DNA of 64,000 nt from Muribaculaceae bacterium (GTDB taxonomy: Bacteria > Bacteroidota > Bacteroidia > Bacteroidales > Muribaculaceae): positions 61,935-125,934 of the forward strand of contig JAFZAC010000033.1 of the NCBI GenBank assembly GCA_017548365.1, read 5' to 3'. Position 1 is the stretch's first letter. Each line of letters starts with the position of its first letter. The translations under genes were made by a program, and so were the position numbers. Shown here in pieces: positions 44,513-53,559 of the stretch. The notes under the pieces are model-generated. The model saw only the letters and a list, made by a program, of their open reading frames with translations, was not told the DNA's origin and made no database searches.

Positions 44513-45541
44513 ATGACAAACTTAGAGAACATTAACTGGAGTAAATTGCCCTTTGGTTACATGAAAGCCGATTACAACGTGCGCTGCACTTTCAAAGACG
44601 GCAAATGGGGAGAGATTGAAGTAAGCGACTCTGAATCAATTAACATCCACATTGCGGCTACTTGTCTTCACTATGGACAAGAAATCTTTGAGGGTCTCAA
44701 GGCTTTTCGTGGAAAAGATGGTAAAATTCGCATCTTCCGTCCAGAGGCTAACGCTCAACGCCTTATCAACAGTGCTAAAGGAATCTTGATGGAGCCTGTA
44801 CCCGAAGAATTGTTTGTAGAAATGGTTAAGAAGGTTGTCAAGCTCAACGAGAGATTTATTCCTCCCTACGAGAGTGGCAGCTCACTCTACATACGTCCTG
44901 TAGAGATAGGTACAGCACCACAGGTGGGTGTTAAACCTGCTACCGAGTACACCCTAATTATCTTTGTTACTCCAGTAGGACCATACTTCCCTCAAGGATT
45001 CAAGCCAACTAAGGTGGCTGTTTATCGCGAGTATGACCGTGCTGCTCCTTGCGGCACTGGCCGTTGGAAAGTAGGTGGCAACTATGCATGCGGAATGCGT
45101 GCAACAGCACGTGCTCACGAGAATGGTTTTACTGCTGTCCTCTTCCTCGACCCCAAGGAGAAGCTGTATCTTGATGAGTGTGGACCAGCCAACTTCTTTG
45201 CTATCAAGGGCAACAAATATATCACACCTAAGAGTGGATCGATTTTGCCTTCTATAACCAATATGAGCCTTCAGCAGATTGCTAAGGATATGGGAATGGA
45301 GGTTGAGTGCCGTCCTATTCCTATCGAGGAACTTGCCGAGGTTGATGAGGCTGCCGAATGTGGAACTGCTGCAGTGTGCACACCTCTGAGCTCTGTTTAT
45401 GACAATGACAACGACAAGACTTATGTCATCTCCAAGGATGGCGAGCCTGGTCCAGTTGTTACCGAGCTCTACAAGCGTCTGCAAGGCATCCAGAAGGGTG
45501 ACATAGAGGATATCCACGGATGGAATCTCATTCTTGACTAA
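44513..45541 (+). CDS. ilvE: Branched-chain amino acid aminotransferase
   Basis: 342 residues, fold type IV PLP enzyme that transfers the amino group of Leu, Ile or Val to 2-oxoglutarate and back. Landmarks are HYGQEIFEGLKAFR at the substrate side, SLYIRPVEIGT, the PLP Lys in GTGRWKVGGNYA (about residue 187) and LDECGPANFFAIKGNKYITP. The length and the NWSKLPFGYMKADY start match the longer, class-II-like BCAT form common in Bacteroidota. It is monocistronic, with a terminator 22 bases after the stop. Confidence 0.95.
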   Translation: MTNLENINWSKLPFGYMKADYNVRCTFKDGKWGEIEVSDSESINIHIAATCLHYGQEIFEGLKAFRGKDGKIRIFRPEANAQRLINSAKGILMEPVPEELFVEMVKKVVKLNERFIPPYESGSSLYIRPVEIGTAPQVGVKPATEYTLIIFVTPVGPYFPQGFKPTKVAVYREYDRAAPCGTGRWKVGGNYACGMRATARAHENGFTAVLFLDPKEKLYLDECGPANFFAIKGNKYITPKSGSILPSITNMSLQQIAKDMGMEVECRPIPIEELAEVDEAAECGTAAVCTPLSSVYDNDNDKTYVISKDGEPGPVVTELYKRLQGIQKGDIEDIHGWNLILD

Positions 45542-45562
45542 TTTATTTGATATATAAAATTT

Positions 45563-45604
45563 AGGTGTGTCGCATTTCGTCATTATGTGTGACACACCTT
45601 TTTT
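45563..45604 (+). terminator. Terminator of ilvE
   Basis: Stem AGGTGTGTC / GACACACCT with a 19-base loop and six T. The HD-domain gene starts just 6 bases later, so its expression may depend on readthrough. Confidence 0.85.
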
Positions 45605-45609
45605 AAGAT

Positions 45610-46164
45610 ATGATTGACACTTATTCTATAATTCACAAGTTTTATAATCCCGAGAGTCAGTTGTGTAAGTTGCTCGTTAAGCACAGCACGCAGGTGGCAG
45701 AATTAGCCAGCCAATTGGCACAACGCTTGATAGATAATCACACCCCGGTTGATATTGATTTCGTGGTAGAGGCGGCAATGCTTCATGATATAGGTGTTAT
45801 TCACACCGATGCACCAGGAATCTATTGCCATGGCACTGAGCCTTATATCCGTCATGGTGTGATAGGGCGCGCAATGCTCGATGAGATGGGACTATTCCGT
45901 CATGCTCTGGTCTGCGAGAGGCACACTGGGGCAGGCTTGACACTACTGGAAATAGAGGAGCGCGACCTTCCTTTGCCGCATCGCGACTTATTGCCAGTGA
46001 GTATAGAAGAGAAGCTTATATGCTATGCCGACAAGTTCTTCAGCAAGTCGCATCCTGACGATGGTCCACGCCCTCTGGAAGTCACCCGTAGCAAACTCCT
46101 CAAGTTCGGGGCAGGCACCGTTGCCCGATTCGACGAGATGGCTGAATTCTTTGGCGCTCCTTGA
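45610..46164 (+). CDS. HD-domain phosphohydrolase-like protein
   Basis: 184 residues. HD-domain motifs: H of KHSTQVAELA (about residue 24), the HD pair in MLHDIGVIH (about 57-58), a further His in RHGVIGRAML, and D in CYADKFFSK (about 140). The pattern fits small metal-dependent HD hydrolases of the uncharacterised HDIG type. It may act on nucleotides or other phosphoesters; I cannot say which. It lies right behind the ilvE terminator with no promoter of its own visible. Confidence 0.82.
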   Translation: MIDTYSIIHKFYNPESQLCKLLVKHSTQVAELASQLAQRLIDNHTPVDIDFVVEAAMLHDIGVIHTDAPGIYCHGTEPYIRHGVIGRAMLDEMGLFRHALVCERHTGAGLTLLEIEERDLPLPHRDLLPVSIEEKLICYADKFFSKSHPDDGPRPLEVTRSKLLKFGAGTVARFDEMAEFFGAP

Positions 46165-46285
46165 TTATAACTCTTTCGACCTCGAGTTTAGTTAAAAATG
46201 CCAGTTTAGATGGGAAGTAATAATGATTGTTTATGATAAGGTCCAGATTAGGCAACTAACAAGATAAGAGTTGTGTTTTTTAATC

Positions 46286-46317
46286 TTGTTCCCTCTACCC
46301 ACTATAAATTACTTTTG
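46286..46317 (+). promoter_or_regulatory. Strong-looking promoter upstream of a tiny open frame
   Basis: CTTG/TTG (46286-46288) 21 bases before TACTTTTG (46310-46317). It lies 300 bases upstream of lptD in an otherwise gene-poor interval (46165-46634). Confidence 0.55.
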
Positions 46318-46352
46318 CACGCATATACGTGAACATTAAATTATTTACAACC

Positions 46353-46517
46353 ATGAAACACAAAAAAGAGGAAACGGCGATCGTCATCGTTAGCCAAGGC
46401 AGTGCCTTCGGCTCCAAAAAAAATTTTTTTCAAAAACTGTCCCATTCTCGATCCCGATCTTCGATCACGAACCACGAACACACTGATTACATCCTAGTAG
46501 GTCTAATCTTGGGTTAA
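46353..46517 (+). CDS. Possible 54-residue small protein or leader peptide
   Basis: A short frame (MKHKKEETAIVIVSQGSAFG...) begins about 35 bases after a consensus promoter. It is basic, contains a run of A and T (8 A, 7 T) and has no recognisable domain. Codon use is not convincing. It could be a small protein, a leader, or chance. I list it only because the promoter in front has no other obvious gene. Confidence 0.25.
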   Translation: MKHKKEETAIVIVSQGSAFGSKKNFFQKLSHSRSRSSITNHEHTDYILVGLILG

Positions 46518-46595
46518 AAAATAAAAAACTTGCAGTTTTTCGCTATGATAACATTTAATTAATGTCAATGTGGGGAGAATATTGGTAGAAATGAT

Positions 46596-46603
46596 TAATT
46601 TTG
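46596..46603 (+). promoter_or_regulatory. -7 box for lptD
   Basis: TAATTTTG, 31 bases before the chosen TTG start. Confidence 0.5.
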
Positions 46604-46634
46604 CAAGTTATTTCGGTAATTAGTATCCGTAAGT

Positions 46635-49352
46635 TTGAAAACTCGAGGACTGAAAATATTATTCTGGTGTGCGGCAATGTTGGCTCTCATTGCTGGCTCT
46701 TTTCAGATAATGGCAGCACCACAGGTCAAGGCACCATTGAGAGGAGGGCGACTAGCTTCCGACACTCTTGGTGGTGAACGTCGTGATTCCCTCGTTATTC
46801 CAGTCGACACATCACGATTCAAAAACAAGCGGGCTGTTGACCTCGATCATGCTGTGAAGTTCTCGTCTAAGGACTCGATCATACTTTTTGGAAAGAACGA
46901 TCTCAGGTTTTATGGAGAAAGTGAGGTGAACTACGATGACATGACTCTTAAGGCGTCGTCAATCACCATGAACATGGACAGCAATGTGGTTCATGCTGTT
47001 GGTGTACTAGATTCGATAGGAGAACTTCAAGGCACCCCGGTGTTTTCCGACCCCAGTGGTGAGTATCAGTCAAAGAAAATGGCTTTCAACTTTAAAACCA
47101 AGAAGGGTATTATTACCGATATCATCACCGAGCAGGGAGAAGGATATCTTACTGGTGGCATCACCAAGAAGCATGAGGATGACGAGTATCACATTATGAA
47201 CGGACGTTATACCACTTGCGACAATCATGAGCATCCACACTTCTATTTCCAGATTACCAAGGCAAAGATGAGGCCCAAGAAGAATGTCATCACGGGTCCT
47301 GCCTATATGGTGCTTGAAGACTTGCCGCTGCCACTGGCGGTGCCATTTGCATTCTTCCCGTTCACCAACAAATACTCTAGTGGTATTCTTGTGCCTACCT
47401 TCGGTGAAGACTATAACCGAGGATTCTATCTCAGGAATGGAGGTTATTATTTCGCACTTAGCCAGTATATAGACCTTGCGCTCACGGGCGAAATCTACAC
47501 TCGTGGGTCTTGGGGTGTGACGGTGCAATCTAATTACTCCAAGCGCTACAAGTTCTCGGGACACCTAAGCGCCAGTTATCTTACCACAGTCACTGGTGAC
47601 AAGGGCGATCCCGACTATTCCAAGGCACGCAACTTCTCAGTTGTGTGGAGTCACACTCAAGACTCGAAATCTAACCCTAATATGCAATTCTCGGCGAGCG
47701 TCAACTTTGCTACAAGTGGATACTCAAGAAGCAACATTACCGACTATTATCGGAACTCGTTCACTGAGAACACCAAGAGTTCTACTGTGAACTGGTCCTA
47801 TAATTTCCCCAACTCCAAATGGAGCATTACTGCTTCGGCAAGCGTGTCGCAACGCTCGGCCGATTCAACACTCACAGTTTCGTTCCCTAATTTCACCATT
47901 ACTATGGCTCAGGTTACCCCATTCAAACGCAAGAAAGCTGTGGGTGCCGAAAAATGGTATGAGAAAATCAAATTGTCCTACAGCGGACGTTTCCAGAACT
48001 CTCTTACTGCAAAGGAGAACGAATTTTTCCATAAGAGTCTTGTTAAGGACTGGAGAAACGGTATGTCGCATGTGATTCCTATTTCTGCTACTTTCAATGC
48101 GTTCAAGTACATCAACATCACTCCGTCAATTACCATCAACGATCGTATGTACACCAGCAAGATAAGGCAGCAGTGGGATCCTAATGCCAGTGCAGTGGTC
48201 AGAGATACCACCTACAGTTTCTATAATCTATTTGACTTCTCGGTGTCGATGTCGATGAGCACTAAACTCTATGGCTTTTACAAGCCGCTCAAGTTCATGG
48301 GCGACAAGCTGCAGATGGTAAGGCATGTGCTGACACCGACCATTTCATTCTCGGCAACGCCCGACTTTGGCACCAAGTTCTGGGGTTATTACGGCGACTA
48401 TTCCTATACCGACGCACAAGGTGTGATGCGAGAAGTGAAATATCCGTATTTCCAGCATGGACTTTTCGGACAGCCGCAAAGCGGAAAGAGTGGAGTGCTG
48501 TCGTTCCAGATTGCTAATAATCTGGAGGCTAAAGTCAAGAGTGATGCCGACAGCACCGGGTACAAGAAAGTATCAATCATCGAGAACTTGACATTGTCTC
48601 AATCATATAATTTTGCTGCCGACTCCCTTAAGTGGAGCAACTTGCAAACATCAATCCTCTTGCGCCTTACCAAGAGTTTCAATCTCAACTTGAGCGCTAC
48701 CTGGGATGTGTATAAGTATGGTCTCAATGAGTTTGGCAATCCAGTGCGCATCAACAAGCTGCGCCTGTTCAATGGTGGAGGATGGGGACGCTTGGCGAGC
48801 ACCGGAACGTCGTTCTCCTACACTTTCAACAACGACACTTTCAAGAGACTATTTGGGCGCAAAAAAGATGTTGATGATAAATCCAAGAAGCGAGGTCCTA
48901 ATAATCCCAATTCAGATGGCGAAGAAGAAAATGGAGGTGGACAAGTTGAAGGCTCTGATATAATGCTTAGGCCAGATGGATATATGCAATGGAACTGCCC
49001 GTGGAGCCTTACTGTTAATTACTCTCTTAACTATGGTTATGGAGCCTTTAACTACGACAAAATGGAGTATAAGGGAAAGTTCACCCAGAACTTGAGTTTC
49101 AACGGAAACATCCGTCCCACAAAGAACTGGAATATCAGTATGTCGGCAAGCTATAACTTCGACACTCACAAGATTGCCTATATGAACTGCTCGGTAAGCC
49201 GTGAGATGCACTGTTTTGTTATGAGTGCAAGCTTCGTTCCTGTGGGACCTTACAAGTCATATAACTTCCACATCGCCGTTAAGTCTAGCATCCTCAGCGA
49301 TTTCAAGTATGACAAGCACTCAAGCTATAACAACGGTGTTCAGTGGTATTAA
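46635..49352 (+). CDS. lptD: LPS-assembly outer-membrane protein LptD
   Basis: 905 residues. It inserts lipopolysaccharide into the outer leaflet of the outer membrane with the lipoprotein LptE (not in the window). A signal peptide (about 1-27, ending MAA) and a beta-jellyroll OstA-like domain (about 60-200; ILFGKNDLRFYGESEV, DMTLKASSITMNMDS) precede a large beta-barrel ending in YNNGVQWY with a terminal aromatic. In-frame stops close above the TTG at 46635, and the next ATG would remove the basic part of the signal peptide, so TTG is the likely start codon. The Cys pairs of proteobacterial LptD are not obvious. Single gene. Confidence 0.92.
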   Translation: MKTRGLKILFWCAAMLALIAGSFQIMAAPQVKAPLRGGRLASDTLGGERRDSLVIPVDTSRFKNKRAVDLDHAVKFSSKDSIILFGKNDLRFYGESEVNYDDMTLKASSITMNMDSNVVHAVGVLDSIGELQGTPVFSDPSGEYQSKKMAFNFKTKKGIITDIITEQGEGYLTGGITKKHEDDEYHIMNGRYTTCDNHEHPHFYFQITKAKMRPKKNVITGPAYMVLEDLPLPLAVPFAFFPFTNKYSSGILVPTFGEDYNRGFYLRNGGYYFALSQYIDLALTGEIYTRGSWGVTVQSNYSKRYKFSGHLSASYLTTVTGDKGDPDYSKARNFSVVWSHTQDSKSNPNMQFSASVNFATSGYSRSNITDYYRNSFTENTKSSTVNWSYNFPNSKWSITASASVSQRSADSTLTVSFPNFTITMAQVTPFKRKKAVGAEKWYEKIKLSYSGRFQNSLTAKENEFFHKSLVKDWRNGMSHVIPISATFNAFKYINITPSITINDRMYTSKIRQQWDPNASAVVRDTTYSFYNLFDFSVSMSMSTKLYGFYKPLKFMGDKLQMVRHVLTPTISFSATPDFGTKFWGYYGDYSYTDAQGVMREVKYPYFQHGLFGQPQSGKSGVLSFQIANNLEAKVKSDADSTGYKKVSIIENLTLSQSYNFAADSLKWSNLQTSILLRLTKSFNLNLSATWDVYKYGLNEFGNPVRINKLRLFNGGGWGRLASTGTSFSYTFNNDTFKRLFGRKKDVDDKSKKRGPNNPNSDGEEENGGGQVEGSDIMLRPDGYMQWNCPWSLTVNYSLNYGYGAFNYDKMEYKGKFTQNLSFNGNIRPTKNWNISMSASYNFDTHKIAYMNCSVSREMHCFVMSASFVPVGPYKSYNFHIAVKSSILSDFKYDKHSSYNNGVQWY

Positions 49353-49423
49353 TAGTGGCTGATTTTTTCTTGTTGAAGAAAAATGTATTTTAGTGCTTAT
49401 ATATGGGCGATTGATTGAATGGG

Positions 49424-49455
49424 TTTGGAATATTGATTTTATTTATATATTTTTG
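49424..49455 (+). promoter_or_regulatory. Orphan promoter before the candidate small RNA
   Basis: TTTG (49424-49427), 20 bases, TATTTTTG (49448-49455): a full consensus match with no coding frame behind it. Confidence 0.7.
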
Positions 49456-49459
49456 CAAC

Positions 49460-49590
49460 GTAATAATAACACATAAGGCAAATCAATAAAAGTAATCACT
49501 ATTTTTTTCATCAATGGGGCGTTGATCGTTGAGAAACGTGACCTAACGCCCAAAATGCTAAAGGTTCAAACCGCCTTTAGCATTTTTTTA
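49460..49590 (+). ncRNA. Candidate small regulatory RNA
   Basis: About 130 bases from the predicted start to a terminator, with no credible open frame. A hairpin GGGCGTT (49517-49523) / AACGCCC (49545-49551) encloses an internal loop and an inner stem CGTT-GAGA-AACG (49527-49538) capped by a GNRA tetraloop. The terminator stem is ATGCTAAAGG (49555-49564) / CCTTTAGCAT (49574-49583), followed by seven T. Promoter, structured body and intrinsic terminator together are the standard layout of a bacterial small RNA. I do not recognise the family. Confidence 0.6.
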
Positions 49591-49639
49591 TATCAAAAAC
49601 GCTGCGTTATATGATTACTCTAAAAGGATGGAGAAGGAA

Positions 49640-50572
49640 TTACTTGAAAAATTTGCTGTGGCGTATGAAGAAATATCCGCAAGCCATTAGCACTACCGAT
49701 ATGGCAATAGCCAAAGGAAAGCCGAGCCAATGTGATTCAAAGCCGTTGGGCACATTCATACCATAGTAGCCTGCAATCACTGTAGGAATCATCAATAAGA
49801 TAGTCACCACAGTCAATGTTTTCATTATGCGGTTAAGATTGTTGCCAATTACCGACGAATATGCTTCCTGCTGACGTTTAAGGATATTGTTATAGATGTT
49901 AGCTGTGTCAAAAGCCTGCTGACTCTCGATCTCAACATCTTCAAGCAAGTCTTCGTCGTAAGGCAACGAGCGTATTCGCATCTTGATACGGGCAAGCACA
50001 GTGGAATTTCCTTTGAGCGAGGTGATAAAATAAATCAAGAATTTCCCAATCCCCATCATGCGCATAAGTTCGTCGTTGTCCATTTTCTTTTCAAGGCGTC
50101 CTTCGGCAGCTGTCATCATAGAATTCATCTGCTTGAGATACTTCAAATACCATACCGAGGTCGACAGCATTAATGATAGCATAAGGTCATAGCCTTTACA
50201 TGATTGATAGTGCTTACGTTTACTCCAATTGATAAAGTCATCAAGCACTTCGTTGTCGAAATTACATACGGTGACAAACACATCGTCGCGAACAAGAATC
50301 GCGAGTGGAGCAGTGGAGAACACTGTGTCACCATCCTCATCGATGCTCTTGCAGGGAATTCTTATAAAGGCCATTAACCAATTGTCCTCATGGTCAACAC
50401 GAGGGCGCTCTTCAACGTCTTTTGAATCGTAAATGAAATCCAAGGGAACAGCAAATCGTTCGCTCAATATAGCAAGTTCTTCTGATGTGGGTGATGTCGC
50501 TCTCACCCAGCATCCCGATTTCCATTGTTTTATCTCACTGAAACCATTACTGCATTTCCAATAGCTTAACAT
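49640..50572 (-). CDS. corA: CorA-family magnesium/divalent-cation transporter
   Basis: 310 residues. The cytoplasmic alpha/beta and helical-funnel part (about 1-245) is followed by two transmembrane helices. The signature GMN sits at 271-273 (GYYGMNVPN) at the end of the first helix, forming the selectivity loop of the homopentamer. The protein ends in a basic tail (RHSKFFK). It lies 45 bases after mutS2 on the same strand with no promoter seen between, so the two may be co-transcribed. No magnesium riboswitch is visible. Confidence 0.93.
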   Translation of the reverse strand: MLSYWKCSNGFSEIKQWKSGCWVRATSPTSEELAILSERFAVPLDFIYDSKDVEERPRVDHEDNWLMAFIRIPCKSIDEDGDTVFSTAPLAILVRDDVFVTVCNFDNEVLDDFINWSKRKHYQSCKGYDLMLSLMLSTSVWYLKYLKQMNSMMTAAEGRLEKKMDNDELMRMMGIGKFLIYFITSLKGNSTVLARIKMRIRSLPYDEDLLEDVEIESQQAFDTANIYNNILKRQQEAYSSVIGNNLNRIMKTLTVVTILLMIPTVIAGYYGMNVPNGFESHWLGFPLAIAISVVLMACGYFFIRHSKFFK

Positions 50573-50617
50573 CTTTCTAAGATTTAGTTTTTTAATCGTT
50601 AATAAATATCCATAGCC

Positions 50618-53086
50618 TTACTCAAGGTTTACAACAGTAATGCCTGCGCCGCCGAGCTGAACGTGCTCGTCGTGGTAGTTTTTCACATCAGGGACAGTGT
50701 TCAGGTACTGACGTATTGCCTCTCTTAAAGCTCCTGTGCCTGTGCCGTGGAGTATTCTTAAATTCTTATATGTGAATTGAATCGCATCGTCAATAAAATA
50801 GGTGACTGCCTGAACTGCCTCATCGGCACGCATTCCCCTAACATCGATTTCGGGCTTGAAATGAAGTTGTCGCTCGCGAATTTCATCAGCAGTCGCTTTG
50901 GTGATTGATGGTTTCTCACGAGCGTTGTCTTTTCGCAGTGTGCGCTCTAGTCGTGAGGTTTCGACACGCGTCTTCAGGCTTCCGAAAGCCACTACAGCAT
51001 ATTTCTCGTCGATGCTAATAATGGTGCCCACTGTCTTACTTCCTCCTTTTAGCAGCACATTGTCACCAGGCTGCAAGGGGCGGTTGTGGTCGTCCTTCTT
51101 GGTGATGTGTGTTTTCTTTGCCTTGTCTTTCTTAGCGGACTTGCTAACCGATTTGAGAGGTTTTATTTCCTTAAGCCCTTGGGCCTGGTCTTCTTGAGCT
51201 AGTCGTTGCTTGAACTCCTCGAGCTGTTGACGCACTTGTCGCGTCTTTTCCTTCTCGGCCTGCACCTCCTTGATGTCCTTTATAGTGCGTTCCACTTGAG
51301 AGTTTGACTGAGCAATAATATCGATTGCTTCATTGCGAGCCTCTTTAATTATTGATTTATACTCACTGTTAAGCTTCTCAAGACGTTCGTTGTATTGCTC
51401 GGCTATAGCATTGATTTTCTTTTCTTTCTGGTGTATGTCATAGCGCTTGTTTTCCCAGTATTTGCGGTCTCTTACAATGTCAAGCAGGTACTTGTCCATG
51501 TTGATATAGTCGCTTCCAACAATCTCGCTCGCTTTATCAATCACCTCGCGTGGTATGCCTGTCTTGCGTGCTATCTCAATGGCAAACGAACTGCCAGGAT
51601 AACCTATGGAGAGCTGGAAAAGCGGTTTCATCTGTTGGCGGTCATAGAGCATGGCACCGTTCACTATGCCTGGGGTGTCGTCGGCAAACTGCTTGAGGTT
51701 CTGATAATGAGTGGTTATCACACCCATGATGCGGCTTTTGTTGAGTTGGTCAAGAATTGCTTGAGCTATGGCACCGCCTATCTGTGGCTCGGTGCCGCTG
51801 CCAAACTCATCGATAAGAATCAGTGAGCGTTTGTCGCCACGCACGAGGAATGTTTTCATGTTCTGCAAGTGGCTGCTATAAGTACTCAAGTCATCTTCGA
51901 TGCTTTGTTGGTCGCCAATGTCAATGAAAATGCTGTTGAACATTCCCATATGTGAGTTGTAGTATACCGTAGGCAGAACTCCGCACTGCATCATGTATTG
52001 TACCACGCCCACAGTCTTAAGGCATACCGACTTGCCGCCGGCATTCGGACCTGAGATGAGCAAGATGCGCTGCTTCGTGTTGAGTTCGATGTTGAGTGGC
52101 ACAACTTCCTTGCCTTGTTCTCGCAAAGAAAGTAGCAAAGCAGGGTGGATAGCGTGGAATAGCTCTATGTGCGGATTCTTTTCAACGTGTGGCAATTGGC
52201 CGTCAACATCTTGTGCAAACACAGCTTTTGCACGAATGAAGTCAATTAAACCAAGCACTCTGTAGGTTGCGAGAAGTTCCTCGGTGTGAGGACGTATCAT
52301 GTCGGTGACTTCAGTGAGGATGCGCACAATTTCGCGCTTGACTTCGTTTTCGGCCTCACGAATGTGGTTGTTGACTTCCACAACCTCCTCAGGCTCGATA
52401 AAGATGGTGCGTCCGCTGGCGCTCTCGTCATGTACGATACCACGCAACTTGCGCTTGTGCATGGGCGAGACAGGAATCACCAAGCGCCCATCACGCACGC
52501 TGGGGGTGGTGTCTTTGTCGAGATATCCCTCTTGTCGACCTGTGGCGATTACCTTACGAAGCAGGCCATTTATGCTCGCTGTGGCGCTGGCTATAGCGCG
52601 TCGCAGTTCTTGCAGCAATGGCGATGCGTTGTCCTTGATATTTCCATTTTTGTCGAGGATACGACTTATTTCCGCCACAATCTCAGGGAACGCTTGCATA
52701 GTCTTTGACAGACGTGCTAAATTTGGGTAGGGATGCGAGTCTTCTTCACTGGTGCGATCGAAGAATCGTCCTATCTCGCCTACAGTGATGAGCGATCGTT
52801 GCAGGTCAAAGAGGCTGTGTTCACTTAAGTGGCTGCCTGGTACTGAAATGGCCTTGAGAGTGGCGCGCATATCGAAGAAGTAATTTAGAGGAAACTCACG
52901 CTTTGACTGCAAAATAGAGAGGAACTCGTTTGTTTGGTTTAGCCAAAGCGTCACTTCATCTATACGAGTAGAAAACCGCATTTGTTCACAACAATGCTGG
53001 CCTAGTGTGCTGATGCACCTGGCGTTGATTTCCTTACGCACCGTTGTAAAGCCTATCTTCGATTCAAAATTGCTTGGATATATCAT
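50618..53086 (-). CDS. mutS2: Endonuclease MutS2 (Smr-domain MutS homologue)
   Basis: 822 residues from ATG 53086; an in-frame TTG at 53098 is possible but overlaps the promoter. The MutS core (about 1-500) has Walker A GPNAGGKS (about 340) and LILIDEFGSGTEP (Walker B). A coiled coil (about 500-640, KKINAIAEQYNERLEKLN) and a basic KOW-like segment lead to the Smr nuclease domain at the end (IDVRGMRADEAVQAV, HGTGTGALREAI). It lacks the mismatch-recognition domain of MutS; family members act in recombination suppression or ribosome rescue. It diverges from the thioesterase gene, with the two promoters overlapping. Confidence 0.94.
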   Translation of the reverse strand: MIYPSNFESKIGFTTVRKEINARCISTLGQHCCEQMRFSTRIDEVTLWLNQTNEFLSILQSKREFPLNYFFDMRATLKAISVPGSHLSEHSLFDLQRSLITVGEIGRFFDRTSEEDSHPYPNLARLSKTMQAFPEIVAEISRILDKNGNIKDNASPLLQELRRAIASATASINGLLRKVIATGRQEGYLDKDTTPSVRDGRLVIPVSPMHKRKLRGIVHDESASGRTIFIEPEEVVEVNNHIREAENEVKREIVRILTEVTDMIRPHTEELLATYRVLGLIDFIRAKAVFAQDVDGQLPHVEKNPHIELFHAIHPALLLSLREQGKEVVPLNIELNTKQRILLISGPNAGGKSVCLKTVGVVQYMMQCGVLPTVYYNSHMGMFNSIFIDIGDQQSIEDDLSTYSSHLQNMKTFLVRGDKRSLILIDEFGSGTEPQIGGAIAQAILDQLNKSRIMGVITTHYQNLKQFADDTPGIVNGAMLYDRQQMKPLFQLSIGYPGSSFAIEIARKTGIPREVIDKASEIVGSDYINMDKYLLDIVRDRKYWENKRYDIHQKEKKINAIAEQYNERLEKLNSEYKSIIKEARNEAIDIIAQSNSQVERTIKDIKEVQAEKEKTRQVRQQLEEFKQRLAQEDQAQGLKEIKPLKSVSKSAKKDKAKKTHITKKDDHNRPLQPGDNVLLKGGSKTVGTIISIDEKYAVVAFGSLKTRVETSRLERTLRKDNAREKPSITKATADEIRERQLHFKPEIDVRGMRADEAVQAVTYFIDDAIQFTYKNLRILHGTGTGALREAIRQYLNTVPDVKNYHDEHVQLGGAGITVVNLE

Positions 53087-53095
53087 AACTTGTGG

Positions 53096-53123
53096 CAAAA
53101 TTAAGAAAAAATGACTAACTTTG
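53096..53123. promoter_or_regulatory. Divergent promoters of mutS2 and the thioesterase-dprA pair
   Basis: Minus-strand TAATTTTG (53103-53096), 9 bases before the mutS2 ATG, and plus-strand TAACTTTG (53116-53123). The two -7 boxes are only 12 bases apart, so both polymerases cannot sit there together. Confidence 0.6.
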
Positions 53124-53151
53124 CAATTATATTAATAAATAGGGCCCTAAA

Positions 53152-53559
53152 ATGGAGAACAACGAATATATTTTCACCTTTGAGATTGCTGTGCGGGACT
53201 ACGAGCTCGACAGCGAGGGTATTGTCAACAACGCAATATATCTGCACTATCTCGAGATGACGAGGCATGAGTTTTGCAAATGGGCAGGTTATTCATTCAA
53301 GGAGATGAGTGCCGACGGCATAATACCCGTGCTTAGCCGAGTGGAGATTGACTACAAAACCCCGCTACGCAGTGGCGATGTTATGCTTAGCAGCCTGTGG
53401 GTGGAAAAGAAGGGCATTAGGTTCGTTTTTCATCAAGATATTCGCAACAAATACACTGGTGATATGGCCGTGAGCGCTGTAGTTTCGGTGGTGAGCCTGG
53501 AGAACGGCAAATTGTCGCGAAGCGATAAACTCTTTGAAAAGTTCAGCAAATGGCTATAG
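53152..53559 (+). CDS. Acyl-CoA thioesterase, hot-dog fold (YbgC/4HBT-like)
   Basis: 135 residues, hot-dog fold. The region VRDYELDSEGIVNNAIYLHYLEMTRHEF carries the catalytic Asp and the conserved N-N-x-x-Y of the 4-hydroxybenzoyl-CoA thioesterase family. It hydrolyses short or medium acyl-CoA thioesters; the natural substrate is not known. Its last ten bases overlap the start of dprA, a coupling seen in other Bacteroidales. Confidence 0.9.
   Translation: MENNEYIFTFEIAVRDYELDSEGIVNNAIYLHYLEMTRHEFCKWAGYSFKEMSADGIIPVLSRVEIDYKTPLRSGDVMLSSLWVEKKGIRFVFHQDIRNKYTGDMAVSAVVSVVSLENGKLSRSDKLFEKFSKWL

Noticed and set aside
49555..49590. Terminator of corA
   Set aside because: The T tract is on the plus strand; on the minus strand the stem is followed by TTTTGGGCG, a poor terminator.
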